From Betaproteobacteria bacterium (GTDB lineage: Bacteria; Pseudomonadota; Gammaproteobacteria; Burkholderiales; Casimicrobiaceae): a DNA stretch of 64,000 bases. The notes under the pieces were generated by a model. It made no database searches. It was not told the DNA's origin and was given only the letters and a program-made list of their open reading frames with translations. Position numbers and translations under genes: made by a program. The stretch is taken from positions 1 to 64,000 of the forward strand of contig PLYT01000093.1 of assembly GCA_003153475.1 (NCBI GenBank), written 5' to 3'. The number at the start of each line of letters is the position of its first letter. Position 1 is the first letter of the stretch. This document shows, piece after piece, positions 27,082 through 35,943 of the stretch.

Positions 27082-28880
27082 TGCGGCGGCTCCAGCGCGC
27101 TGACCGGTGTCGGGGTCGCTGGCGCGCGCTCGGCGCAGGCATGGGCAAAGCGGATCGGGTCGGGATACGACAACACTTCTGGGGGCAACTCGGCAGCCTG
27201 TTGTTGCATCCGCTGCCACGACCGCGCATCCAGCAGGTCCGCGTTGACCCGCAGAAAATCGGCGCACACTTCGGGATCGGTTAGCAGAAACGTCGCGAAC
27301 TCCTCCGGAAAGATGTCGTTGGCCCCGACCGGATACCATACCTCGTCCGACATTTCGTCGTGCCCGGCGGAGGGCTGTGGGATCGCACGAAAGCGGCACG
27401 AGCTCATGTACTCGATCTCGTCGTAGTCGTAGAAGACGATGCGACCGAAGCGCGTGACGCCGAAATTCTTGAACAGCAGGTCGCCGGGGAAGATATTTAC
27501 CATCGCCAGCTGACGGATCGCCTCGCCGTAGTCGGCGATCGCGTGCTCGCGCTGGCGCGGCGAGGCGGATTGGAGGAACAGGTTGAGCGGGTTCATCCGC
27601 CGCTCGATGTACACATGACGGATGACGATCATGTCTCCGTCTTCCTCGACGAGCGACGGCGCGACCGCCTCGAGCTCCGCGATCAGCTCCGGCGTGAAGC
27701 GGGCGCGCGGAAACGCAACGTCCGAATACTCGAGCGTGTCTGCCATCCTGCCGACGCGGTCGTGGTGCTTGACCAGCACGTACTTTTCCTTGACCCGCTC
27801 GCGCGTCGTCTCCTTCGACGGCGCGATCCTGTCCCGGATCACCTTGAACACGTACGGGTACGAGGGCAGGGTGAACACCGTCATCACCAGTCCCTTGATG
27901 CCCGGGGCGACGATGAAGCTGTCGGTCGAATGCTTGAGGTGATGCAGGAAATCCCGGAAGAACAGCGTCTTGCCCTGTTTCTGCAGACCCACCATCGTGT
28001 ACAGCTCGGCCTCGGTGCGCTCGGGCGCGACATTGCGCAGGAAAGCGACGTAAGCCGACGGCACTTCCATGTCGACCAGGAAGTACGCGCGGTTGGCCGA
28101 GAACAGCAACGCGAGCTGCTCAGCGTCCATCAGCAGCGCGTCGACATAGAGCCGGCCGTCCGCGTCGTGCTTGATCGGAACGACGAACGGATACGCGTTG
28201 TAGCCGTTGATCACGCGTCCGACCACATAGGCGGTGCGATTGCGGAAGAACAGGCTCGACAGCACCTGGATCTGATGATTGGCCTCGAGCCGGAACGGAC
28301 GCGGAAAGCGCTGGCGGAAAGCCGCCAGAAGATTGGCAAGATCGGCGCGAAAATCCGCAAAGCGGCGCTCGAGCCGGAAGTCGAGCACGATATCGATAAG
28401 GGCCTGTCGCAGTCCGTGCTGGCGCGGGTAGTACGAGCGATACGAGGGCGGGTCGGCGTCGATGTGCTCGGTCGAAATCGCCGGGCGCACGAACAGGCAG
28501 CGATTATGAAAATAGCTGCGATCGAGGATCTTGCACGATACTGTATTGAAGAACGTCTCGGCGCACTCGGGCTGCTTGTGATCGATCAACAGCGCGACGT
28601 AGTGGCGCTTGACCTCGGCCCAGCGTGCGTCGTCGCTGTCGCCGCAGTCGAACTCGTTGCGCAACCGCGCGACGGTTTCGGCGACCCGGCGATCGTAGAA
28701 ATCGATGCGCTCGCGCGATACGTGGCTGATCGCCAGCCAGTTGCCCGCCTCAAAGTGGCGCTTGGCTGTGGCGGCGCAATCGCGGAACAGAGCATAGTGG
28801 CGATTGAAGCCGTCCAGCGTGGCTTGCGCGATCGCCTGCGGGGTCGCCGGTCCCCTCATGCAGGCGATTGCTTCGGACAT
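27078..28880 (-). CDS. aceK: Isocitrate dehydrogenase kinase/phosphatase
   Basis: AceK phosphorylates and dephosphorylates isocitrate dehydrogenase, switching carbon between the TCA cycle and the glyoxylate bypass. The 600-residue protein has the whole AceK layout, with the ATP-binding segment APGIKGLVMTVFTLPSYPYVFK and the catalytic-core segments FPGDLLFKNFGVTRFGRIVFYDYDE and YPVGANDIFPEEF. No aceA or aceB gene is next to it. It is slightly longer than the E. coli enzyme. Confidence 0.95.
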   Translation of the reverse strand: MSEAIACMRGPATPQAIAQATLDGFNRHYALFRDCAATAKRHFEAGNWLAISHVSRERIDFYDRRVAETVARLRNEFDCGDSDDARWAEVKRHYVALLIDHKQPECAETFFNTVSCKILDRSYFHNRCLFVRPAISTEHIDADPPSYRSYYPRQHGLRQALIDIVLDFRLERRFADFRADLANLLAAFRQRFPRPFRLEANHQIQVLSSLFFRNRTAYVVGRVINGYNAYPFVVPIKHDADGRLYVDALLMDAEQLALLFSANRAYFLVDMEVPSAYVAFLRNVAPERTEAELYTMVGLQKQGKTLFFRDFLHHLKHSTDSFIVAPGIKGLVMTVFTLPSYPYVFKVIRDRIAPSKETTRERVKEKYVLVKHHDRVGRMADTLEYSDVAFPRARFTPELIAELEAVAPSLVEEDGDMIVIRHVYIERRMNPLNLFLQSASPRQREHAIADYGEAIRQLAMVNIFPGDLLFKNFGVTRFGRIVFYDYDEIEYMSSCRFRAIPQPSAGHDEMSDEVWYPVGANDIFPEEFATFLLTDPEVCADFLRVNADLLDARSWQRMQQQAAELPPEVLSYPDPIRFAHACAERAPATPTPVSALEPPH

Positions 28881-28900
28881 CGCGAGGGCATCGCGCGAGC

Positions 28901-29248
28901 CTATTGCACGATGTCCTTCTGCCGGGTCAGGTTGTCGGCTTCGATTTTCGCCTTGATCTCGGCGGTGTAGGTGTTGTACTCAGCGACGACGCGATTGGCG
29001 GCCGCGGTCGCGGCCTCGGCGATCGCCTTGTTCTGCTCGACGTATTGCTTGACGCACTCGCCGTAGGCTTTGAATTTCCGGTTGAACGTCGTCATGTTCG
29101 GGTCGATCGCGAGCCGGCCAGAGAACTCGGGTTTGACGCAGGTATTCGGCGGAACAACGGGTGGAGCGGCGGCCGGCGCCGGCGTTTGTGCCGCGGCGCC
29201 GAGCGAGAATGCGGCGATGGACAGGGCGAAAACTGGGCTAAGACGCAT
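28901..29248 (-). CDS. Small periplasmic protein of unknown function
   Basis: The 115-residue protein has a signal peptide cut after AAA and a Pro/Ala-rich linker. It then has a domain with two Cys residues (NTCVKPEF and YGECVKQYV) and a helical, Ala- and Glu-rich C-terminus that may form a coiled coil. I do not recognise a named family. It lies 20 bases upstream of aceK in the same direction and might be co-transcribed. Confidence 0.65.
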   Translation of the reverse strand: MRLSPVFALSIAAFSLGAAAQTPAPAAAPPVVPPNTCVKPEFSGRLAIDPNMTTFNRKFKAYGECVKQYVEQNKAIAEAATAAANRVVAEYNTYTAEIKAKIEADNLTRQKDIVQ

Positions 29249-29343
29249 GCGGACCTCGTGACTTAAGGCGAAAGACGAATTTTATGCCGGCGCGCAACGC
29301 CTGGGAAGAAACTCCGGCCGCAGCGCTCTGCCGACGGGTCCGA

Positions 29344-30024
29344 CTAGCGCAGCAGCGCCGCGACGATGGCGACGCCTGCCGCGACCAGATCACCGGCCAG
29401 CCCGGCGCCGATGCGCAACCCGCCCGCGTCGGAGCCTCGCATCGTCAGGGCGTCGGCCAGGCGATCGACATCGACGGTCTTGCGCTGCACTTCGGCCGTG
29501 TTGAGCTCACGCAGTGCCTTGCCGATGGCCTCGGGATCGACAATCGCCAGCGGCGAGCCGCAGTACGGACAGACGGCGTCGTGCTGGAGGTCGATCGGCG
29601 CACCGCAATTCGAGCACTGCATGTTGCGAACGCTCGCTTTGAGCGTTGCGAGCTCGCCGCCGGACAGCGGCCCGACGAAGTTCTTCTCCAGCAGGAATTG
29701 CACGAACGGCGTCAGGCGGCCGTGGCCCCAGCCGCAGCGGTAATAGCTGAAATGGGTCGTGCGTTGCAGGTCGTGGGTCAGTGCGAGACGCGAGTTGCAG
29801 CGTGGGCAATCGAGCAACTCGGGCAGCGGATTGCGCGTCGCCGCGCGATGCGCATCGAACGCCTTGAAGACCTCGATGACCCCGCCCGGCGCGAGTTGCG
29901 TGCTCTCGTGCTCGTCGAACCAGACGAGCTGGCAGGGGAAGCAGAAATCGAGCGCCACCTGCCCGAGCAGCAGCCGCTCGAACTCGAGCGTCTGCATCGA
30001 GGCCCCGCAACCGGGGCAGTTCAC
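29344..30024 (-). CDS. Multi-zinc-ribbon protein with C-terminal membrane anchor
   Basis: The 226-residue protein has CPGC, CFPC, CPRC, CSNC and CPYC motifs, so at least two zinc ribbons, the first resembling the TFIIB-type zf. A hydrophobic C-terminus (LAGDLVAAGVAIVAALL) looks like a tail anchor. The start in the track is a GTG with no obvious ribosome site. Function is unknown; zinc ribbons of this kind are often adaptors for protein or nucleic acid binding. Confidence 0.7.
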   Translation of the reverse strand: MNCPGCGASMQTLEFERLLLGQVALDFCFPCQLVWFDEHESTQLAPGGVIEVFKAFDAHRAATRNPLPELLDCPRCNSRLALTHDLQRTTHFSYYRCGWGHGRLTPFVQFLLEKNFVGPLSGGELATLKASVRNMQCSNCGAPIDLQHDAVCPYCGSPLAIVDPEAIGKALRELNTAEVQRKTVDVDRLADALTMRGSDAGGLRIGAGLAGDLVAAGVAIVAALLR

Positions 30025-30082
30025 GCGGCGCGCGTCCGGGCCGAAGCCCCGAAGTACAGCCGACGCGCGCCCAGGACAGAGA

Positions 30083-30280
30083 CTAAGTGCGTGCCCGATC
30101 GATCGTCGGGCAGTGGACCCACTCTACGTAGACCCCCCTTGCCTGTGCGGCACGGTCGATAGTCTGCATTCTTGCGTAGTCGCAAGTCACCGCCGGCGAA
30201 ACGTTCTCGGCCTTCTGCATCGGAAGCGACGAACAGCCGCTGGCGATGGCGACGACCGTCAAGGCAAGGATGAGCTTCAT
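30083..30280 (-). CDS. Small lipoprotein of unknown function
   Basis: The 65-residue protein has a short signal peptide with the lipobox AIASGC and a mature part with two more Cys residues (VTCDYARM and VHCPTIDR) that could form a disulfide. AGGAGG precedes the ATG at 30280, which I chose over the track start at 30304. I do not recognise the family. Confidence 0.7.
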   Translation of the reverse strand: MKLILALTVVAIASGCSSLPMQKAENVSPAVTCDYARMQTIDRAAQARGVYVEWVHCPTIDRART

Positions 30281-30405
30281 ATCGTGACCCTCCTGCGCCC
30301 CCAACTATAGGCAAAAGAAACGGCCTGGGCAAGCCCCGCCGGCCGGCTGAAATCAGCCGCTCGCCGGTCGCGCCGTTGCGCCCCGGTCGCCGGCCGGCGC
30401 CGGAA

Positions 30406-31278
30406 CTAGAGGTTGCGTGTGGCGAAGGTGTCGCACTGGCGCAGGTCGCCGGAATCCAGGCCTGTCCTGAACCACTTGACACGCTGCGCCGACGAGCCGT
30501 GCGTGAAGCCTTCCGGGACGACGTAGCCGCGCGACTGCTGCTGGATCCTGTCGTCGCCGACCGCGGCCGCCGCCGCGATCCCCGACTCGACATCCTTGGC
30601 ATCGATGATGTTGCGCTGGATCGAGGAATGCCCCCAGACGCCCGCCAGGCAGTCGGCCTGCAGCTCGATCCGCACCGACATGTCGTTCCGCGTGCGGTCC
30701 GGTGCGCCGGCCATTTTTTTCTGCGCGGCATCCATCAGGCCGAGCTGGTTCTGCACGTGGTGGCCGACTTCGTGCGCGATCACATAGGCGCGGGCGAAAT
30801 CGCCGGGCGCGCCGAAGCGCTGCGAGAGCTCCTGGAAAAAGCTCAAGTCGAGATAGACTTTGCGGTCCCCAGGGCAATAAAACGGGCCCGCCGCCGCACT
30901 GCTGAAGCCGCAGGCCGAGGCGATCTGGCCACGATAGAGCGTGAGCTTCGGCGGCTGGTAGCGCGTGCCCATTTGCTGGAAGATGCCGCGCCAGACGTCC
31001 TCGGTGTCGCCGAGCACGCGCGCGACGAATTCAGTCTGCGGATCTCGAGTTGCGGGTGTGCCGGGCGCCGGCTGCGGTGCCTGAGTCTGCACGGCCGGAC
31101 TGCCGCCATCGGTGAGCAGCGCCAGCACGTCCAGCGGGTTCTTGCCCAGCAGCAGGCTGACGATGACGACCAGTACGATCGCGCCGCCCGACAGGCGCAG
31201 GCCGCCGCCGAACATGCCCGGACTGCTGCCGCTGCTCTCCTCGACGTTGTCGCTGCGCCGGTAATCCTGCCATCGCAT
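30406..31278 (-). CDS. YpfJ-family neutral zinc metallopeptidase
   Basis: The 290-residue protein has one N-terminal transmembrane segment (GAIVLVVIVSLLLG), a Pro-rich linker, and a zinc peptidase domain with HEVGHH and a later Glu ligand in IELQADCLAG. The N-terminus MRWQDYRRSDNVE is typical of the family, as are the conserved Cys residues near FYCPGD. It should sit in the inner membrane with the active domain in the periplasm. The physiological substrate is not known. Confidence 0.93.
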   Translation of the reverse strand: MRWQDYRRSDNVEESSGSSPGMFGGGLRLSGGAIVLVVIVSLLLGKNPLDVLALLTDGGSPAVQTQAPQPAPGTPATRDPQTEFVARVLGDTEDVWRGIFQQMGTRYQPPKLTLYRGQIASACGFSSAAAGPFYCPGDRKVYLDLSFFQELSQRFGAPGDFARAYVIAHEVGHHVQNQLGLMDAAQKKMAGAPDRTRNDMSVRIELQADCLAGVWGHSSIQRNIIDAKDVESGIAAAAAVGDDRIQQQSRGYVVPEGFTHGSSAQRVKWFRTGLDSGDLRQCDTFATRNL

Positions 31279-31333
31279 CGTTGCCGCTCCTGGGGGTCAC
31301 ATTGGCCGGAGTCTACGCGCCGCGCTTCCGCCG

Positions 31334-32217
31334 TCAACCGAGCTCGTCGATCGAGCGCGGCCAGCTGGCCTTCAACAGACGCGACAGTGCGCGATCGGCC
31401 AGCACTGCGCCGTGCGTCTGGCAGTGGACGCAGTAATTGGTTTCGTTGTCGGCGTAGACGATCCGCTGCACCGGTGCGCCGCAGTCGGGACAGGGCTTGC
31501 CGAAGCGCCCGTGCACGGCCATCTGCGGCCGGAACGCGGTGACGGCCTCGGGAAAATCGTCGCCTGCTTCGCGCCGCAGGCGCTCGGTCCATTCGGCGAG
31601 GATCGCCTGAGCCGCGGTGAACAGCCGCGCGGTGTCCTGCGCACTGAGCTTGGCAGTCAGCGCCAGCGGCGAAGGCGTGCGCGATGCAGGATCTCGTCCG
31701 AATAGGCGTTGCCGATGCCGCTGAACCGCCTGGGATCGGTCAGTGCGCGCTTTAGCGTATGGTTCTCCTGGCGCAGACGTGTCGCGAACGTCGCCGCGTC
31801 GATGTCATGGAGCTCGACGCCCCCGCGGTCGAACGCAGCCAGCGCGGTGCGGCCGTCGACGAAGTGAAGCGATGCGCGCTTGCGCGTGCCCGCTTCGGTG
31901 AACACCAGCACGCCGGTGTCGAACGCGAAAGTCGCCAGCGTAATGCGCGCTGGCGGCTTGGCCCCCGGCAAAATCCAGCGCAGCCGGCCGGCGATCATCA
32001 GATGCAGCACGAGGAAGAGCTCGCCTTCGAGCTCGATCACGATGCGCTTGCCGAGGCCGCGAACGGCGGCAACGCGCCGCCCCTGCGCCTCGGCGATCGG
32101 CGGCACGGCGGTGCGCAGCACAAAGGGACTGGCCAGCCGGATTTGCTCGAGTCGCCGCCCGGCGATGCGCCGCTCGAGCGCTTCGACGTACACGTCGACG
32201 TCGGGCAACTCCGGCAT
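31334..32217 (-). pseudogene. Fpg/Nei-family DNA glycosylase broken by a one-base frameshift
   Basis: The first frame, from the ATG at 32217, begins PELPDVDVYVEALE with the catalytic N-terminal Pro and Glu, has the beta-hairpin Lys in GLGKRIVIE, and reads through IGNAYSDEILHRAR before stopping at 31657. The other frame carries the missing C-terminus, including the zinc finger CPDCGAPVQRIVYADNETNYC, and ends at 31334. The frames join near 31672-31676, where one base appears to be missing between RARL and SPLALTAKL. This is either a true inactivation or an assembly error. The intact protein would excise oxidised bases. Confidence 0.88.
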
Positions 32218-32227
32218 GCTCGAAAGC

Positions 32228-32767
32228 CTAGATGGGGACGAGCGCGCCGATGACGGCGCCTGCGGCGAGCAGCCACAGCGGATGGATGCGCGTGGCAAGC
32301 GCCAGTACGACGGTCGCCGCCGTCAGCCCGATGGCGATCGACGAATGGTCGACAGTGCGCGCGAGTATGAATCCACTCGCGAGTACCAGTCCGACGGTGA
32401 CCGGCGCGAGCCCGTGCTGGATCGCCTTGCGCAGTGGCGCGTCGCGAAACCGGTCCCAGACATGAGCTATTGCGAATGTCAGCGCCGACGAGGGTGCGCA
32501 AATGGCGATCGTACAGACCAGCGCACCGACAAAGCCGTCCACCTTCCATCCGATCAGGCTGACGATCAGCATGTTGGGGCCGGGTGCCGCCTGTGCGATC
32601 GCGAACGCCTGCGCGAAGTCGGTATCGGTCAGCCAATGCGCGTTTTCGACGACGCGGCGATGAATCTCGGGAATCAGCGCGTTGACCCCGCCTATGGCCA
32701 GAAACGACAGCAGCGCGAACTGCTGTGCGAGGTCGGCCAGCAACGGCAGGTTCAGCGCCGCATCCAC
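32228..32767 (-). CDS. Chromate transporter, second half-size subunit
   Basis: The 179-residue membrane protein is one of the two half-length ChrA-type (CHR family) subunits, with the loops SFLAIGGVNALIPEIHRRVV and AIAQAAPGPNMLIVSLIGW. The first subunit lies directly upstream; with a GTG start at 32767 they overlap by 16 bases. CTG or the longer track start are alternatives. Such pairs form a heterodimer for chromate or, in some organisms, other oxyanions. Confidence 0.9.
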   Translation of the reverse strand: MDAALNLPLLADLAQQFALLSFLAIGGVNALIPEIHRRVVENAHWLTDTDFAQAFAIAQAAPGPNMLIVSLIGWKVDGFVGALVCTIAICAPSSALTFAIAHVWDRFRDAPLRKAIQHGLAPVTVGLVLASGFILARTVDHSSIAIGLTAATVVLALATRIHPLWLLAAGAVIGALVPI

Positions 32768-33303
32768 CAGGCAACGGCGATCGACAGCGGCGCCAGCACT
32801 GCCAGCGCCCAAAGCAGCGGAATGCGCAGGAGCCCGATCGCGACGAACACCAGTGCCGCCATCGCGATCTGCCAGACGATGCCCTTGAGCGGCTGCGCCA
32901 TCCTGATGCCCGTGGCGAGAATCAGCCCAGTCGCCGCCGCGGACACGCCGGTAGTCGCGGTACGCACCGTCTCGATCGCGGCGAATTGCGCGTACAGCGC
33001 AGCGAGCGCGAGGACGATCAGGAACGGCATCAGCATCAGGCCGAGGGCCGCCGCGACCGATCCCCAGGGCCCGCGGAAGCGATTGCCGACGATGATCGAG
33101 ACGTTGACGATGTTCGGCCCCGGGAGGAACTGCGACAGCGACAGCACCTCGATGAATTCGCGCTCGCTCAGCCAGTGGCGCTGCTCGACCAGCATGCGTC
33201 GCGCGAATGGCAGCACGCCGCCGAATCCCTGCACACCGACGATCAGGAAGCCCGAGAAAAGTCCTCGCAGCGAAGGCGGCGGCGCGACGGGATCGGCGCT
33301 CAA
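32752..33303 (-). CDS. Chromate transporter, first half-size subunit
   Basis: The 183-residue membrane protein has the CHR-family features GVQGFGGVLPFARRMLVEQ and SQFLPGPNIVNVSIIVGNR. It pairs with the next gene, which has the opposite membrane topology in known short-CHR pairs. The track start is a TTG at 33303 with a weak ribosome site; no better start lies upstream. The two overlapping genes are probably translated together. Confidence 0.91.
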   Translation of the reverse strand: MSADPVAPPPSLRGLFSGFLIVGVQGFGGVLPFARRMLVEQRHWLSEREFIEVLSLSQFLPGPNIVNVSIIVGNRFRGPWGSVAAALGLMLMPFLIVLALAALYAQFAAIETVRTATTGVSAAATGLILATGIRMAQPLKGIVWQIAMAALVFVAIGLLRIPLLWALAVLAPLSIAVAWWMRR

Positions 33304-33320
33304 TCGCGACCGCCTGGCGC

Positions 33321-34436
33321 TTACGGCTTCAGCGCCCGGTACAGGAAAGGCAGGCTGACATTCATCCGGTAGTCGACGTCGGAGTGATTGTCATCGTATT
33401 CCTCGTAAGTGTGCGCTATGCCGGACTGGGAGAGTCGCGCCGACAGGATTCGCGTGCCGTAATGAATGTGATACTGGTCGCGCCAGCCGCAATCGATGTA
33501 GATGCCGGCGAGTGATTTGAGGTTGACCTTGTACTTCGTGACCAGGTTGATCGGGTCGTGGGCAAGCCAGTTCTTCCAGCGCTTCGCGATCAGTTCGCCG
33601 GTCTCCAGATTGAACGGAAGCCGGAACCCGAGCGGGGCCTTCGGATCGGGATCGTAGGTTGCGGCCATGCACAGGTTCATGATCGTGTGGCCTTCGGCGA
33701 CCGACAGCTTCTCGGCTTCCCAGACGTGCTCGAGGAAACGCTTGATTCGCCCATCGTCGCAGCCGTCGGCAAGATGGGCACGCTGTCCTTCGCGCAGCGC
33801 ATCGTAGCGGCCGGGCTTGCGCTTGACCGGCCGGAACCGTGCCAGATCGTTCAGCGTATTCGGCCAATCGTGCCAGTAGACGAAATTGAAATACGAATCG
33901 CCCGAATGATCGGCGATCGCTCCCCAGTACTGCGCGTATTTCATGCCGTGGATGATCGCGCCGTAGCCGCCGGACGATTTGCCGAAACAGCCACGGTGGT
34001 CGCGGCTGCTGAGCGTACGAAACTCGCGGTCGACGAACGGGATCAGCTCGCGCGTCAGATAGTCGGCGTAGTTGCCGATCGCAGACGAGTTGACATACTG
34101 GTTGCCGCCGAGTGCAGTGAAGCAGTCCGGGAAGACGATGATCGCCGGTCCCATCTTGCGCTCGTGGATCAGTCGTGCCGCGCGCTCGGGGACGTTGTCG
34201 GAAAACGGCTTCCAGTTGACATGCGCGAGGCCCGAGCCGGTGAATCCGACCAGATCCCACAGCACCGGAAAGCGCCGGCCGCGACCTGCACCCGCTCCGC
34301 TGTCGTATTGCGGTGGCAGCCAGACGCCGAGCTTGCGCACATGAGGATCGCCCAGCGCGTTGCCGTCGAGAATCTTCGACGTGTGCTCGATGACGACGAG
34401 CCTGCCTTCCGGACCCTTGCGGCGTTTGAGCGCCAT
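33321..34436 (-). CDS. Putative esterase, esterase-D / enterochelin-esterase-like fold
   Basis: The 371-residue protein has an alpha/beta hydrolase core of the putative-esterase family: RRFPVLWDLVGFTGSG, the segment AIIVFPDCFTALGGNQYVNS, the nucleophile elbow GCFGKSSGGYGA and the probable catalytic His in DDNHSDVDYR. There is no signal peptide, so it should be cytoplasmic. The family covers S-formylglutathione hydrolase and siderophore esterases; I cannot assign a substrate. It stands between the chromate transporter and the thiolase. Confidence 0.85.
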   Translation of the reverse strand: MALKRRKGPEGRLVVIEHTSKILDGNALGDPHVRKLGVWLPPQYDSGAGAGRGRRFPVLWDLVGFTGSGLAHVNWKPFSDNVPERAARLIHERKMGPAIIVFPDCFTALGGNQYVNSSAIGNYADYLTRELIPFVDREFRTLSSRDHRGCFGKSSGGYGAIIHGMKYAQYWGAIADHSGDSYFNFVYWHDWPNTLNDLARFRPVKRKPGRYDALREGQRAHLADGCDDGRIKRFLEHVWEAEKLSVAEGHTIMNLCMAATYDPDPKAPLGFRLPFNLETGELIAKRWKNWLAHDPINLVTKYKVNLKSLAGIYIDCGWRDQYHIHYGTRILSARLSQSGIAHTYEEYDDNHSDVDYRMNVSLPFLYRALKP

Positions 34437-34487
34437 CCCAGGTTGCCTCGCGCGGTTGCGGAGGCGAAATTGTAGCGCAGAGCTGCT

Positions 34488-35777
34488 TTAGCGCTCGAGG
34501 ATCGCGGCGACGCCCATGCCGCCTGCCGTGCAGATCGAGACGAGCCCGCGTCCCGCGCCACGCTGCTGCAGTTGCTTGGCCAGCGTCCCGACGATGCGCG
34601 CGCCGGTCGCGGCGAATGGATGGCCGAGTGCGATGCTGCCGCCGCGGGGATTGAGCCTGGCGCGATCGATCGGGCCGAGCGCGCGATTCCGCTTTAGCAT
34701 CGAGCGGCAATAATCCTCGGACTCCCAGGCGGCGAGCGTGCAGAGAACCTGCGCGGCGAACGCTTCATGAATCTCGTAGATGTCGAAGTCCTGCAGCGTG
34801 AGGCCGGCGCGATCGAGCATCTCCGGCACGGCGTAGGTCGGCGCCATCAGCAAGCCTTCCGGCGGACCGAGGATGCCGGCGAAATCGACCGCGGCGACCG
34901 ACCAGTGCGTCAGATAGGCCTGCGCCACGAGTCCGCGCGCGTTGGCCCAGGCATCGGAGGCGAGCAGCACGCAGGAAGCCCCATCGGTCAGCGGTGTGCT
35001 GTTGCCCGCGGTGAGGGTGCCAGCGGCGGATCGATCGTACACGGCTTTAAGCGCCGCGAGCTTTTCCGGGGTCGTGTCGGCTCGCACGTTGTTATCGCGC
35101 CCGAGGCCTGCGAAAGGCGCAACCAGATCGTCGTAGAATCCGCTGTCCCAGGCGCCGGTGGCGTTCACGTGACTTCGATACGCCAGCTCGTCCTGCTCGG
35201 CGCGGCCGATGCGCCATTGCTTGGCCATCCGTTCGCAGTGCTCGCCCATCGACAGTCCGGTACGCGGCTCGACCACTCCGGGCGTGGCGGGCTTCAGATC
35301 GGCTGGCCTCACTTTAAGCCACGGCCGGATCCGCGCGCCCCAGGTCTTGCCGCGGCCACTGTCAAGGGCGATGCGGTTCAGCGCGCGACCGTAGCCAACG
35401 GGGACGTCGCTGGCCGTGTCGACACCGCCGGCGATGCCGGCTTCGATCTCACCCAAAGCGATCCGCTGACCGATCTGGATTGCCGTCGTAAGGCTCGTGC
35501 CGCACGCGCGCTGGACATCGTAGGCAGGCGTGCGCGGGTCGAGACCCGCCCCCAGCGCGGCTTCGCGCGTCAGGTTCCAGTCGCGCGGGTGCTTGATCAC
35601 AGCGCCAGCCGCGACTTCGCCCAGCCGCGTGCCTCGCAGCCCGAAGCGCTCGACCAGCGCCGCAAACGCCGCGGTCAGCATCTCCGGGTTCCCGGCGTCC
35701 ACATACCGGGCGTTGCTCCGCGCAAAGGGAGTCCGCGCGCTGCCGATCACCGCGACTCGGCGCAAGGTCCCGGGCAT
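34488..35777 (-). CDS. fadI: Acetyl-CoA C-acyltransferase (FadI-like thiolase)
   Basis: The enzyme cleaves 3-ketoacyl-CoA in beta-oxidation. The 429-residue protein has the nucleophile Cys in VQRACGTSL, the His in EIHEAFAAQ, the GHPFAATGAR loop and the C-terminal catalytic Cys in CTAGGMG. The size and sequence fit the FadI branch of long-chain thiolases. GGAGGAG precedes the ATG. No fadJ partner is adjacent here, so it may work with an enzyme elsewhere or in another acyl-CoA pathway. Confidence 0.88.
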   Translation of the reverse strand: MPGTLRRVAVIGSARTPFARSNARYVDAGNPEMLTAAFAALVERFGLRGTRLGEVAAGAVIKHPRDWNLTREAALGAGLDPRTPAYDVQRACGTSLTTAIQIGQRIALGEIEAGIAGGVDTASDVPVGYGRALNRIALDSGRGKTWGARIRPWLKVRPADLKPATPGVVEPRTGLSMGEHCERMAKQWRIGRAEQDELAYRSHVNATGAWDSGFYDDLVAPFAGLGRDNNVRADTTPEKLAALKAVYDRSAAGTLTAGNSTPLTDGASCVLLASDAWANARGLVAQAYLTHWSVAAVDFAGILGPPEGLLMAPTYAVPEMLDRAGLTLQDFDIYEIHEAFAAQVLCTLAAWESEDYCRSMLKRNRALGPIDRARLNPRGGSIALGHPFAATGARIVGTLAKQLQQRGAGRGLVSICTAGGMGVAAILER

Positions 35778-35943
35778 CGGCTCCTCCTAGGGGGCACCAA
35801 AACGACAATTCTAGCTGCCGGGGCCCAGGTGGGAGGAAGTAATGCCTATTGCAAGTTTTGCCGCATGGAGGCATGTTGTTGTCTGCAACTGCGGGACTTT
35901 CTGCCTCGGACGCTGTCTTACGACAAAGACAGGGAGATATGCG

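Noticed and set aside
31657-31680. Programmed ribosomal frameshifting in the Fpg/Nei gene
   Set aside because: No slippery heptamer or stimulatory structure is visible, and such control is not known for this family.
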